Source: Parascedosporium putredinis
Lineage: Eukaryota; Ascomycota; Sordariomycetes; Microascales; Microascaceae
Assembly: GCA_949357655.1 (NCBI GenBank)
Contig: CASHTG010000015.1
Span: 1,612,001 to 1,676,000 of the forward strand
Direction: 5' to 3'
DNA: 64,000 nucleotides
The notes under the pieces are model-generated. The model had not been told where the DNA came from. It worked only from the letters and a program-made list of their open reading frames with translations, and did no database searches. How positions within the stretch are numbered: position 1 is the first letter of the stretch; each line of letters starts with the position of its first letter. The position numbers and the translations under genes are program-made. Positions 39,992 to 52,029 of the stretch are shown in pieces.

Positions 39992-41733
39992 TCACTCAGT
40001 CTTGGTGGGAGGCAGCTCGGGCTCCTCCTCAGGCTTGCCGTGGGAGGAGGAGAGGCTCTGGTTGTTGGATCGGGCCTGCATGATGGAGAGTTCCGCTTCA
40101 CCGAGGATGGGGACAATCTTGGTGCTGGGGCTCTGCTCGGTCTTCTGGGGAGACCAGGCGAGGAAGTCCCTGCGGACCTCGACGTAGTCGTAGGAGAACT
40201 CGCCGTGCTGGTCGTCATCGAGGCCGAGGAGCTCAGCCTCCTCGCTGGCGCGGAGCTTGAGGCCGGGAATGAGGTCGATGATCTTGGCGATGAGGGCGGA
40301 CATGACGAAACTGTAAGCGGAGGTGGCGAAGATGTAAGCAATCTGGATGTAGAGCTGCTTCCAGTTCTTGTTGAGGAAACCGCCGGTGACCTCGGTGTTG
40401 ACACCGTCGAGGCCAATGACCCAGTCGACGGCGAAGAAGGCGTTGAAGATGAGGCCGACAATGCCACCGATGGCGTGCTCAGCGAAGACATCGAGGGAAT
40501 CGTCGATTCGGACCATGAACTTGACTATAAGGGGAATATGGGGTTAGTAAACGCTTGTTGATGAGAGTGGAATATGGCATGTTGTAAACTTACTCTTAGT
40601 GCCAAAGTTGCAAGCAACACCAGCAACGATGCCAAGGACGAGAGAGGCCCAGGGGGTGATGAAGCCGGAGGCGGGGGTGGCGGCGACAAGACCGGAGATA
40701 CAGCCGGAGCACCAGCCAACCATGGACCACTTCTTGGCCAGGCGGAAATCGAGAAGGCACCAGGTCATGGCGGCAAACATGGCGGTCAAGCAAGTGTTCC
40801 AGCAGGCCATGGCAGCACGGAGGTTAGCACCAAAGGCGGAACCGCCGTTGAAGCCGAGCCAGCCGAGCCAGAGGAAGCAGGTACCGAGGGTGATGAGGGA
40901 GATGTTGTGAGGGCGGAAGTTCATCATCATGCGCTCGTTGCGGCGGCCGAGGACCCAAGAGTAAGCGAGGGCAGAAAGACCGGAGCCGATCTCGACGGGG
41001 CCGCCACCGGCGTAATCAAAGACACCCCACTTGAAGGCCCAGCCGTTGGAGCACCAGACCCAGAAGGTGAGGGGGCAGTAGACGAGGGTGAGCCAGCAGA
41101 AGATGAAGACCATGGCGGGAGGACACGGCCGCGCTCGGCAACGGAGCCGACGACGAGAGCGGAGGTAACGGCGGCGAACATCATCTGGTAGAAGGAGTAG
41201 AGGAGGGCGGGGACGAGGGGGAGCCCTGGGAGGGAGCGGCGAGGAGCTTGCGGAGGCCGATGTGGGTGAGGTCGCCGATGAAGGGGTTGTTGGACTCGAG
41301 GGAGAAGGCGAGGGAGTAGCCCCAGAAATACCACTGGAATACGACAACGGAGAAGGACATCATGGTGACCCAGAGCATGGAAAGAGCAGACTTTCTCCTG
41401 GCGAGACCGGAGTAGAGGAAGGCGATGCCGGGCACCATGAAGAGGACGAGGAAGGCGGAGACGAGGATGAAGGCCTGGTCACCGGCCTGGTACCACTGGT
41501 TGACATTTTCGACGGCTGGAGGGAAGAGAAAAAAAGAAAGCGTTAGCACAAATGGAACCCGGATTTCAAGATGAACCAGTGTTGTTCTTTTTCTTTTTTG
41601 TGTTCTTTTCGCCGCTGCTACTTTTGTCTGGTTGCTGGCAGAGCTGAGAGGAGGGTTTCTTACCGGAATCACCGCCGAGCCAGGGATCGGTACCATTGAA
41701 CTCCACAGGAGCTCCTGTATGGACGTACGACAT
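39992..41733 (-). CDS. Ammonium transporter (Mep/Amt/Rh family)
   Basis: Three exons on the minus strand: 41733-41664, 41515-40594, 40524-39992. Restoring one base at 41217-41221 and at 41117-41119 gives 509 codons exactly, the normal size for fungal Mep proteins. Family hallmarks are the N-terminal WYQAGDQAFILVSAFLV helix, FWVWCSNGWAF, DYAGGGPVEIGSG, LGWLGFNGGSA, and FAEHAIGGIVG. The protein should have 11 membrane helices and import ammonium across the plasma membrane. At the first twin-histidine position there is Glu (codon at 40991-40993), as in yeast Mep1/Mep3, while the second His (FAEHAIGG) is kept. The cytosolic tail carries the conserved SEEAELLGLDDDQHGEFSY block. GATA sites upstream suggest nitrogen-catabolite control. 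The start ATG at 41733 begins MSYVHTGAP. Confidence 0.96.
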
Positions 41734-42136
41734 GATGAACGAGGATAAGGGCCTTTGCTATATAGATGTGTATTGCTGAAAGGAAATGGAAAATAGATTG
41801 AAGCTACGGTCGGAGTGGACACGGATGGGAGGCTGCTCTCGTGTAGTCGGCAAGGAATGAGAAGAAGTCAAGGCAGGCAGGAATCTCTAGGTGCAAGCCG
41901 AAAGTCGAGATTCGAAGACAAGATGTTGAATAGACCGGAACCTCAAGTTAAAGGGTTCGATGTCAGGTCTGATGAAGGGTGTGTGAGTCGAAGATGGAAC
42001 ATGATGAAAGACGAGAACAGAGCGGGACGGGCAGGCTTTTCATATATGTGTAAGTGTGCCTTCGTATCTCATCAGGTCGGGTCCCTCAAGATAGCAGCTG
42101 TGTGTGGGAGAGCAACGAATTGAAAATTACATAGTG

Positions 42137-42142
42137 TTATCT
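42137..42142 (-). promoter_or_regulatory. GATA-factor site upstream of the ammonium transporter
   Basis: TTATCT on the + strand is AGATAA on the transporter's coding strand, about 400 bases before its ATG. Fungal GATA factors AreA/NIT-2 bind this core at nitrogen-regulated genes. A single hexamer occurs often by chance, so this is only suggestive. Confidence 0.35.
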
Positions 42143-42378
42143 ATGGGTATGGACAAAAGTATTCCGTAAAGGGCATGGGGGCCGGAGCCGGGACGGCGGT
42201 GCAGAATAGTCAAAAAAGGGGGTGGGAGGGGGTGAGCGTAAGCGAAGGGGGTCGTGGTTTGGTCGGGTCGGGTTGTGTGAGTTGGGAGCGTGTGCAAGGG
42301 AATAACAGTCTTCCGCCAGCGGGAGTCGAGCAAGGGAAAATGGAGACAGGGGGGTGGGAGAGATAGTTCCAAGAGAGT

Positions 42379-42384
42379 GATAAG
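42379..42384 (+). promoter_or_regulatory. Second GATA-factor site upstream of the ammonium transporter
   Basis: GATAAG on the + strand, about 650 bases upstream of the transporter ATG. With the site at 42137-42142 it makes nitrogen control plausible; no binding data are available here. Confidence 0.3.
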
Positions 42385-44264
42385 AAAGGGTGGCGTAGGC
42401 GGAGTCTGGGTAGCAGGAGGAAAAGCCGCGGGAGAGGGCGAGAAAGAGAGAGAGAGAGCAGGACGAGGCGTGGGTATGGAGACGCGGACACGGGTTCTTG
42501 GGTAGGGGCAAATCAATCAGGCCCAAGGTTCCCCACGCCCCCAGACCCGGTTGCAACACTTATAGGTCTAGTCTGCTTGGAGCACTCGCCCTTGGGCGGA
42601 ACTCGAGGGCGCACCGCGGGAGAATTAGATCTATGGATCAATTGATGGAGCGAGGGCGGGTCCGTTGGGCACATCTCTCGCCCACCAAAGCACCAAGACA
42701 AAGCCAAGCACTTCGCCGGTACCGAGGGCCCATGGAACATGGAACATTGAAGCAATCAAAGAAGCCAAGCAATTCGACGTCTCTTCCCGCTGACACACCG
42801 TCTCTAGTCACCTTGTTGAGCCTCAGCGAGGACAGGACCCGAGGGGGGCTGCCAACCTTTGGTGTCTTGGCTATGGAGATGCCTGCGATAGCAAAACGAA
42901 GCTGAGGGCTTGGATGGGCTGAGGCATTTCCAGCTTCTGTCAGGCAATCGCCCAGCGCCGTCAAAGATCATGATCGATTCCTTATCTTTGGGCAAGCAAA
43001 TACAAAGAAAAAGAAACAAGGGCCAGGGCCTCGAGATCAGTGGCTTCATCTGGGCCACACGACTGGCGTGATATGGTCTCTGTGACGAACCACCCCAGAT
43101 CGAGCCGGCTGTTCAGCACGCACCAAAGGGGGATGGGGGAAGGGGGGAGGGTGGGAGGAGGTGGGATCTACTTGTAGGTCCCCCTGCGATCTCCCTTGTT
43201 GCTGGCCTTCCTGGGGTGACCCATTGCATCGCCTGTGCTGGTTTGCATTTGCACCAGCTAGTCGAGCTCGAGCTCGTCTTGTCGCCAGGCCTCTTTCCCC
43301 CGCCAGCCCTAACGAGTTTTCATTGCGGCTCTCTCACCTTTGGCCTTGCTCATCCATCCGGTCAATGATACGCAGGTGGATCGGTAGGGCGTGTGTGCTA
43401 TTCTGAGCTCATGATAACCACACACACAAACACACATACACACTGACGGGCAAGATACAAGTATGTCCCGTAGGTATAGGGGTTTGGTCCCTTGTTCAGC
43501 TTCCGCTTTTCTCAACTCTCCAACTAATACACTGCACTACTCTCCCGTGCCACTCACTCCCCACCGCATCTTGGCCCTCGAACGGAAAAAGAAAGGATAC
43601 TTGAGGAATGACAGTCAGGTATTACTTCATACCAAGTAAAGGGAGACGGAACATGGTGGGGTCGGGATCAAGAGGCAAAGCCCCTCTGCCAGGCTTTCGG
43701 GGAGAGCAGGGTTGTGTCCTGGGCTACCATCGTTTTCCGCAAGTCTTCATCGGCGGAATACGGCAAACTTGACCGAGAGAGTGTAGTTCCCGGGGGTGTG
43801 GATGGAAGGGGAGGGGGATGGGGTGAAGGGGTGCAAGTGAAGTTTGATGACCCACCAAAAGGGAACGGAAAAGAAAAAGAAGATGGAGAAGAAAAAAAGA
43901 AAGGCCAAAAGCCAATCTTGCCTCGTGTGAGCGTGTGCGTGTGTGCGTGTAGCTTGATAAGGCTTTTGCTGTGTCACCGGGCCTTATCTCGAGGCTAACA
44001 AATATTACTCGCAAGTATTGAGCCAATCTATGACAAAGTACACTTTCTATGTATGGGCCATAGTACCGGTACATCCCCACCTCCAGGTCATGCTCAGCCG
44101 AGCAAATGTCAGGAAAGAAGAAAAAAACTAATAATCCGAATCCACAGATAAGGAAAGAGCCAAAGCTTTTGGGTTCTTCTGATTGGACACGGCACCTCGC
44201 CGCAACGGCAGCCTCCCAACACCCTGTTCCCACATCTGGTCCCGAGCTAGGGGATGCCGATGCG

Positions 44265-44300
44265 ATGGATGCAATGGATGCAATGGATGCAATGGTTGCC
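44265..44300 (+). repeat. ATGGATGCA nonamer tandem repeat
   Basis: Three perfect ATGGATGCA copies followed by a variant (ATGGTTGCC). The short frame across it encodes a repeated Met-Asp-Ala, but nothing else supports coding. Confidence 0.85.
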
Positions 44301-45125
44301 ATGGCCTGCGATGGGATGGGGCACTTTGATGCGCGACGCATCGCGTATACCTCCTTCGACAAGGGGCCCAGTGTAGCGGCAGCGGTTACGGCCACCCTGG
44401 ATTGCCAGGATGGAATGAGGGTGTCTCGTGTACACGATTTTTTCAGACATCGCCAATCTTGCCGGCCTCCAACACCGGATGGGAATGCCATCTTCTAATC
44501 TTTGTACATGTTCAGCTGAAACTTGGCGAAACGAGGTGAGCTCAGCTCCGTCTCCAGCGGCATCGCCAAGAGTGCGTGCCTGCGTCGAGCAACGTGTATC
44601 GCACCCCATTCCGCACTCATGATTACAAGCACAAGATGGAGATACAGAGCTTCTGACCGGGGCCCTCCCTTCCTCCTTGTACGCACTCGCCTGATCTGAT
44701 GCTTGTCATCACTGCGTCCCCTTGTCTTGATATCGAACAAGTTTAATAATACTTGGGAGACAAATCTGAGATTGATTCATATTGGGCTTTGCTAACATTT
44801 CAGGCAGTCGGCGTGCGTACTTGTACTGGGGCTCACCTTGGCGCCGCCCGGGTGGAACCAAGAGGGCTGACGTACCCCCTCCCTTGTGAGTATTAAGGTT
44901 TATTATTACTATCCAATAAAAAGAAAAGAAAAATAAGAAAAATAAAGAAGAAACAAAAAAGAGAGCGAGATAGATACAGAGACAGAGAAAGAGAAAGGCG
45001 AACCGAAGACTCGTTCGGTATTACAAGTACGCTTCTTCCGGAAGCGGGACCCCAAGGTGGAAGCAGGGAGGGAGGGGGTGTTGCGTAGGGCCAACTAAAG
45101 GAATACAGAAAAATATTGATCCATT

Positions 45126-45145
45126 GCTTGCTTGTACAAGTAAGC
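45126..45145. repeat. 20-base near-perfect palindrome
   Basis: GCTTGCTTGTACAAGTAAGC matches its own reverse complement at 18 of 20 positions, with the perfect 10-base core CTTGTACAAG. It could be a dimeric protein-binding site, but nothing nearby defines a regulated gene. Confidence 0.6.
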
Positions 45146-45860
45146 TCTCATGCATCGCATCGTGGGTGGATCAATTGACATGAGCCGGCGTAAATGCCAG
45201 GGCCGGGCCGGCTCATCTTTGATCGAAGCGGCTTCTAGCAGAGTAAGATGGCAGAGGCTCCGTGATGTCTTCTTTACCCTGCCCCGTGTGGTGCGACAGC
45301 GGTGGTATTACTACATAGTATCACCATCCTCCGCCCGCCCGTTGTACGTACGCGAGGAAAGACGGGCAGCCATGAAAAATCACCATACAAGTAACAGATC
45401 CATGGATGGATGAATGGAGCTGAGTTGAGCAAAGAGGGTTAGGTGCGGTAAGCCCGAACATCCACCATGAACCCACCCTCGTTGATCGATCGGAACGGAA
45501 AGATTAGATGGATCCATTGATGGATAGATCAATTAATCGAAAATGAATTTTAGGGCTGCTTCTGGATATCGCGTGGTGTTGCCATAACATAGTACAGTAC
45601 TCGATATACTTGGTACGCGAGAGCATTATTAGACGACCCGATTTCCAACGGTAAATGGGGCGCTGACAATGGCGCTGACAATGGTGCTGCCAGTCATCGA
45701 AACGGCCTGCCTTGACCTGATCAAATTGAATGCATCATTCATTGATGCAAATCAACGAGGTTGATCTTATCTTGGGATTTCAATCGCATTAGGTAAATTG
45801 ACACACGCCCCCTGCCAACCCGGGTTTTTCCTCTTCCACGGCCTGTTCGCGTTTTTCCTC

Positions 45861-45889
45861 CCATTGACCCCATTGACCCCATTGGGTCT
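45861..45889 (+). repeat. CCATTGACC tandem repeat
   Basis: CCATTGACC is present twice in perfect form, followed by a diverged third copy (CCATTGGGTC), inside intergenic DNA. Confidence 0.75.
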
Positions 45890-48647
45890 TTTCCGGTTGT
45901 CTCCGAAAAGCCAGGGTACAAAGGTACAAGACGAAACTATTAGAGAAACCGCTCTGTCATCGAAGTGGAAAGTCGTTGTCAAACACCGCCTCGCGACAGA
46001 CAACGCCTGGCAGCTTGGCCACTCACATGCCAGGACGCTTATCTGGGGAAGAAGAAAAAAAGAAGACTAGACTGAGGCATTAGCTCACTTATCCCGTCGA
46101 CATCAATTGATCAATTGACCAATCGATCCACCTCCGTCAGTCTTTGCCACGGATGCCCCACACCTTGCATCGCTCACCTCTCTCTCCCTGCCATTGCCAT
46201 CCCGGCCATTCCTGAGCGAACCGCTGTTTTGGGATCATCATTGATCCATCAGCTGCAAACTGCGAGCGATTTATACCTTTTGTGTTCTGAATTCTCTTCT
46301 TGTATTACCCATACCCTCGATTAAACCTCTACCAAAGTTACTAATGGGGCAATGGAAGCGTGGTGCAAATGGAGGGGACTGGACTGGCCCCAGAGCTGGG
46401 GCTCGGAGCAAGGGCATGTCAGTCTTTAAACAGATCCAGTCTATTATCTATTCGCCCCTTCTTTGGCAGTACATCTGATGTAATGATGGATGTATCCATG
46501 CGGTGAGCCTGCCCAAACCCTTGGTGTGAGCACCGAACCCTGACGCGGGCGAGGTTCCATGTCGTAACTTGCTAGGCCCTAGCGGGCTGGCTTCTTTGTG
46601 CCTGACCTGTCTTGGAGAGGACGGAATCTCGTTACGCAAACCTATGTGTCGATTCCGATCCTTGGCTTCCATCGCCACCTTGACAAGACCCTTCTTCCCC
46701 TCTGACGCACCTCGCTGATCCTTTTCCTTCCCGTTTGAAAATCCCACTCCCTTTTGAGTGTGGGGATGACTCTTGGCTGCTATTTGACTCTCCTGCTTCT
46801 ACCGGATTTACCTCGATCTACGAACGATCCATCAAGGCGCCGGCAAGCTGTCGATGTCATCCTTGACCGCAGACTGAGAAGCAAGACTCGCGGCGGCGTC
46901 TTCGATCCCTTCCTCCTTTTGTACGAACGCGCCCAAGTCCCGCCTCGCATCAGAATCAACGGGTTTTTGTATGTAGGAATATCTCCCAACAAATGGGAAT
47001 ATTGTGTCCTGTCCCCATAAGGCTGAACGGCTTGCCCTTCCCTCCCATCTTACCTACCTCGTCCGACGGCCCCCATATGAAGCCTCGATCCGGGGTAAAC
47101 CTACCTAGCATCGTTGACTCTTGAGCCATGTCGCCATGCCGCCTTGCCAGAGCACGCCGTCTCTGGCGTGCAGACCGCTCTCCGCCCCCAGTTTGACAAC
47201 GCCTTGAGCCAATAGCCAAGCGCATCACCCGGAAAGTGGCGAGGGAGAATGAGGGCAAAGGCTCGTCGTGTCGCCTTTTCGGGGGTGCAAATGCAAACCC
47301 GGCCCCGGCAGCGGCGTCCTCGAGGAACCGACCAGAGAGGGACGCCCCTCTTAGCTCCCGTGCGTCTTTCGGGCGGTATCGGAGCATGGGGTATACTTTA
47401 GGGCACCCCATGCTGCTACTACCCTAGGAATGCAAGTAATCAACCAAACCGAAGCCTGGGCCAACAATCATATCTTCTTATTCAAAAAAGTTGTCATGGC
47501 GTTTTTTTCCTTCTCGAAGACCGGTATTTGGCTCATTGATAACCTCGAGGCCAAGGCCAGTTGAAAAACCACCCGGCAACGTCCCAAGCAGCAAGTCACT
47601 CGGGAACTCTTGGCGAATCAAGCACCCAATCTTGGCTCTACTCAAAGATCGCCGAGTCTGATGACAATTGCGAACCTTTATGTTTTTGAAGTTGGCGGTC
47701 TGCACCTCCGTGTATCCACGGCCCCGCCTAATATGAGGAAGAACAATGTGGTTTACCTCTGCCCTCTGCCTTGTGCATCAGAGCTAACACTATGCCATGG
47801 CCGGGGTGGAAATTTTTTTTTTTTTTTAAAGATCTCTTCAAGAATTGGATCTTTGAAGAAGAGGAGAAGGGGGAAAGAGGAAGGAGAAGGAAAGGAATTA
47901 CTATTGAAAAAAAAAAAAAAGGGACCATGGCAAACTAAGCCAAGAGAATTTACATTTATATTGTAGTGCAATGAAAGAAGTTTCACTATCTAGATGTGGC
48001 CGAGAGGGCTTCTTTAAACATTTTAGAAGTGATTGCCTGCACCTTCCCCCTCTTACAAAGAAGGAAAGCTATTTCTTAGAGTCAATTTCCTCAAGGTAAC
48101 AAGGCTGATCTTAATAATGATTAAAAGGGCAAGAGTAGAAGAGCCTGCAAATGGGAATTCTTCGGTTAGTCAGCAAGAAATCAAGAGCTAGCAGCCCCAC
48201 AGGCGCTGCTATGCTTATGTGGAAGGCGCCTTGCATAGGTTCTGCTTGCCAGGTTGCCAGGGTGGGCTGTCTTGAAGCCTACTGGCCCACCTCCCAAGAT
48301 CTTCCTTGACGTAAGCCTCCCCTCCAACGGCTTGATACCCTCATCTGAACCTAACCATTGACATTCCTACAGCTCGTTAAAATCCAGTGCTGCAACCTTA
48401 AGTCTAGCATATAGAGGACACTTGGGGGATTTTCCCCTTGCCTTACAGCTATAGAAAACGCCTGCTTTTACTCGGAGTGTAGGAAAACCACTCAATGAGC
48501 ACACTTAGCATCAACATATGCTCGATCAGCGCGCCTTGACTTTGTCAACCCCACCAGCACAAGATCCTCCACACTGGAGTAGACATCGCTGCTTCGGTTT
48601 ACCGCTTCCTCTCCAAGCCAGGACCAGACTAGGAAACTGGGCCGATC

Positions 48648-51294
48648 ATGTCGAAAATTAACTGGGTGCCTACCGACCTAGAGCTACGGGATGTCAAGGT
48701 GACCCCGGCGGAGGCCATCACGGCGGTGGATCGTGTACGCAAGACCCTCGTCCTCTTTATCGCTGTGCCTTGTAATAGACTCGACCCCGCTTATGAAGAA
48801 AGTGATGGCGCCTCTTTGGAACAGCACTAATGCCTAGTTTTAGTTCGGAAAGGGGTCTGATGAAGTTATCAAAGATTATGAGCTCCTGTACACGTCCATG
48901 GCCACCGTCGTAGATGACTGGTCTGACGAGGAGGGCCCTGGAGGGTCGGACGATGAGAATGAGGGATATGGCTTGCCCGCGGACCTGAGTCAGGGCTTTT
49001 CGGCCCCTCGACCTCAGCATCCCGCGCTGCCGAGCAGGCCGTTTGTACCCCGTCTGCAAAACTGGCGCATGAATCTCTGCGGCCTCTCCCAGGTGTACGG
49101 CCTCTATTTCGCCGCGTATGGTAATCGGATATGGGTCTACCGGCTCACTGGCCCCCTAGACCAGGGCCTTAGGGGACGGCCAGCTTTAGTTTTGTGTCCC
49201 CCGCTCCATCTACGCGGAGCGAATGGGTGGTCATCTAGACGAGGCACACAGCGATCACGCGAATCATTTGATCATAGGATTCCTCGGTGACATGGAGCTA
49301 GTTGTCACCGCCTGTGACAATGGAGATGTGATTGCCTATTACACGAGCGAAGTTGCGCGCTACATCTCGGCAATGATGGTAGATCCACAAAAGCAAGCCA
49401 CCCCACCGTTGCCATTCTTCCACGAAAACGTCGGGACATCCGCCTGGGGCCTTGCTCTTCACGCAAAAACACGCTTGCTGGCTGTGAGCTCTAATCGGCA
49501 CGAAGTGACGGTGTTCGCATTTGCCCTCAACCGCCTCACAAGGAGCTTCAGCAGTCTTGTGCGGCCACGAATGAGGCCGGCCGAAGCCGCCGTGCTTTCC
49601 CGGAAGCGCGATTGGAGGATAATGCTTCATCTAGGGCGATCTGGAAATAATATTCCAAGCATCGACTTTGTAAGTAACGACTCCGGGCATGCAGAAAAAG
49701 TGTGTGCTGTCGATATATCCGAGCAGTTTTGGCTCTTGGACATCTGGCGTCCCTGCACAAGCCCCACCCTCCTTCGACCTCGGGACGTTCACTGGGGCCA
49801 CAGGCAGAGGTGAGTTATCTGAAGAGAGTCCCCGTAGCTCTCCCCTCTTAGCTCCTTTGTTTGCGTCTCTCTGACAACTTGCCCGCGCAGCTACTGGGGC
49901 GTGCTCGCTTTACCCGACAGCAGCTTTCTCGATGTTGGGACGCACAGCCCGCGCCAAGGTCTGGACGGAGAGGTGCGGAATTGGATGGTGGCGTTGGGGT
50001 TGAACAGACCCGTGAGGCCAGGCGGCACCAAACCTCTATACTGGATTGATACTACGTCATCCCTCGGCCGAGTCTTGATGAGCTTATCTTTTAACCCCGA
50101 CCAAGATGACTCTACCTTGGAGCAGTATTCCCTTCGCAGTAGGGCGCAAGCGGACGGCCCAATGGCTACGGGTCACCTCGAGTTTTACAACGCCGCTCTC
50201 TCTCATAATCAAGCCGAATCTATCGAAGGGGATGGCGACGAGTCTTTGGTTGATGATATTGATGATGAAGACGAAGACGACGACGACGACGATGAAGAAG
50301 GTGGAGATGAGGCGCCGGCCGGCGAGACGAACACGGGTGCAGGGGGCGATGACGACTCCGACTCGATAGATATGATGGCCACCCAGCCCCCACCTGATCC
50401 GCACACCTCTTTCTTGTACCATACAAACGCCAACGGCCAGCTGACCTCACCAATCGACACAGCAGCTTCTGCCCTGCTTAGTTCCGCCGTCTCGAACTTG
50501 GCAACGGTGATGGATCCTCCCGATATACCTCCACAAACGACATATGCCTCCCATCAACATCTTCCGCTGCTCCCCTATCCACACTTGCCCCGGGATGTGC
50601 AGACGCCGCGTTCTAGCGTCGGGGCCCCGTCTCGCATGCGTATGCTTTACAAACCGCACCTAGGCAAGACATTTAAAGAGCCGCACACGTACTTTGAGAA
50701 AGACTTTTGGCTGAGGCGTAGAAGGGAGTACAACGAGGAAAAGAAGAAGCAAAATCAAGCCGGAATCGCAGCAATTGCCGACAATACCAGCTTCTTTGTC
50801 ACGGGAAGCTACGATATACGGCTCCTATCCACGGATGCCGATTTCATTGATCTTTATTGCCAAGACCCCTTCAGGGGCCCCCGACTGCCTGGGACCTATA
50901 CTCACATATACCGTACCAACATGATCCTGCATGTCCCCGAGTTAAACCTTGTTGTGGCTGGGAACCAAGCCGGGCGCGTAGCCCTGATTAGCTTGATCAA
51001 ATGTGCTTTTGCCCAACCGCGAGTGAGGGGCGATCGGTGTTTCCGCGTCGACATGCTACTTCCTACTCGGCGCGAGGAAGCAAAGCGCAAACTCCGACCC
51101 AACGTCCCCTCTTCGGGGTCGCAATCGGGCCGGCGCCAGAAGTCGACGACGATGTCAACTTGCGACTCAGAGCAATTCGGCCGCAAAGGATTCCCAACGA
51201 CCGGCAGTACAGGCTAATACTCCACTATAGAGATCACACAATCCTGACGTACCTCGTTAGTCGCATCAACCTAGACACCTTGCGTGTAATCTGA
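48648..51294 (+). CDS. CRT10: CRT10 homologue (regulator of ribonucleotide reductase genes)
   Basis: Three exons: 48648-48764, 48844-49809, 49891-51294; intron 1 has a CACTAATG branch site. About 829 residues. Conserved blocks are LCGLSQVYGLYFAAYGNRI, LIIGFLGDMELVVTACDNGD, PFFHENVGTSAWGLALH, LFGVAIGP and LILHYRDHTILTYLVSR, matching fungal Crt10 as I remember it. A Asp/Glu-rich stretch (near 50257-50310) and a charged region KTFKEPHTYFEKDFW lie in the middle. Yeast Crt10 represses RNR2/RNR3 transcription; repeated beta-strand-like segments fit a propeller-type fold (inference). The frame breaks at 49180-49202 (two missing bases, for instance in the G run 49182-49185 and the C run 49198-49202, or one extra) and in the C run 51098-51100. 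Exon 1 and its GTGCCT donor are the weakest part. It converges with RAD53. Confidence 0.83.
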
Positions 51295-52029
51295 AGGGAT
51301 CCCGTTTATGCTTTTTCTTGCCGACTTTCTTTCTCCTGCCTTTTTTTGTTGGTGTTTTTGTTTGCCTCTTTACTCATCCCTTCATCGTTAGCGATACCAA
51401 TCGGCGGCGCAGGGAGTATGGAAGTCGGACATTCTGGCGCAACCGGAATTTGCAACTTCTGCTTTGTAGAGTTAAGCATGACTTTTGTTTACGAAGATAT
51501 GATACTAGGGGTTAGACCAAGTCTGGCTAGATGGGAAATGAGGAGGGAGCTAGTGAATATCTCTTCATGATGCTTTTTGCAATTGAAATGTCTAGTTCTA
51601 CCCAGTCCGTCCACATATCCCATCCGTATCTCGGAATCTGGAGCTATAAAATGGGGGAGATGAGATGTTCTCCGCCAACCCAACCGTAGTTCGCCCGAGT
51701 GCCTGTCCTTCTCTTGTTTTTCTTAATGAGGTGGCGCATTGCCTTTTTTCCCATCGATTTATAATGACAAGAACGAAAAGAGGAAATGTCGCGGTATCCC
51801 AAAAAGAAAAAGAAAAAAAAAAAAAAACTTGCCATGATACCCATTTCGCCTGGCATGTACACATTACATCCGCTATAGGAAGAGAACGAGGCGAGGAAGA
51901 GAGAGGTCCCACTAAGATAAAAAGGAAAGAAAAAGAAAAAAGGCAACTATTGTGTAGGGCCTAGCATCTGGTAGCTGGCGGACGATAGGACTCTGCTTTT
52001 GGGGATATCCCAATGGCTGGAAGCGCGTT
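51295..52029. other. Convergent intergenic region between CRT10 and RAD53
   Basis: About 735 bases with T-rich sequence just after the CRT10 stop and an A-rich tract at 51801-51828. No supportable gene; it presumably holds both 3' untranslated regions. Confidence 0.6.

Larger units (their letters stand above)
41734..48647. other. Divergent intergenic region between the transporter and CRT10
   Basis: A 6.9 kb region shared by the upstream sides of both genes. No recognisable protein gene. It contains two GATA sites (listed), GA-rich tracts (42445-42460), GT/CA microsatellites (43418-43442, 43927-43953), small tandem repeats (44265-44300, 45861-45889), a near-palindrome (45126-45145), short ATGGATCCAT-type palindromes (45398-45535), and A/T runs (47812-47827, 47907-47920). 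Confidence 0.5.

Noticed and set aside
40040..41191. Long + strand frames (40040-40561 and 40574-41191)
   Set aside because: They lie exactly antisense to the ammonium transporter exons; their Gly/Glu/Ala-rich composition comes from the transporter's codon bias.
46754..47020. 88-residue + frame starting with a hydrophobic segment
   Set aside because: No recognisable family and no splice-linked continuation; too little evidence for a gene.
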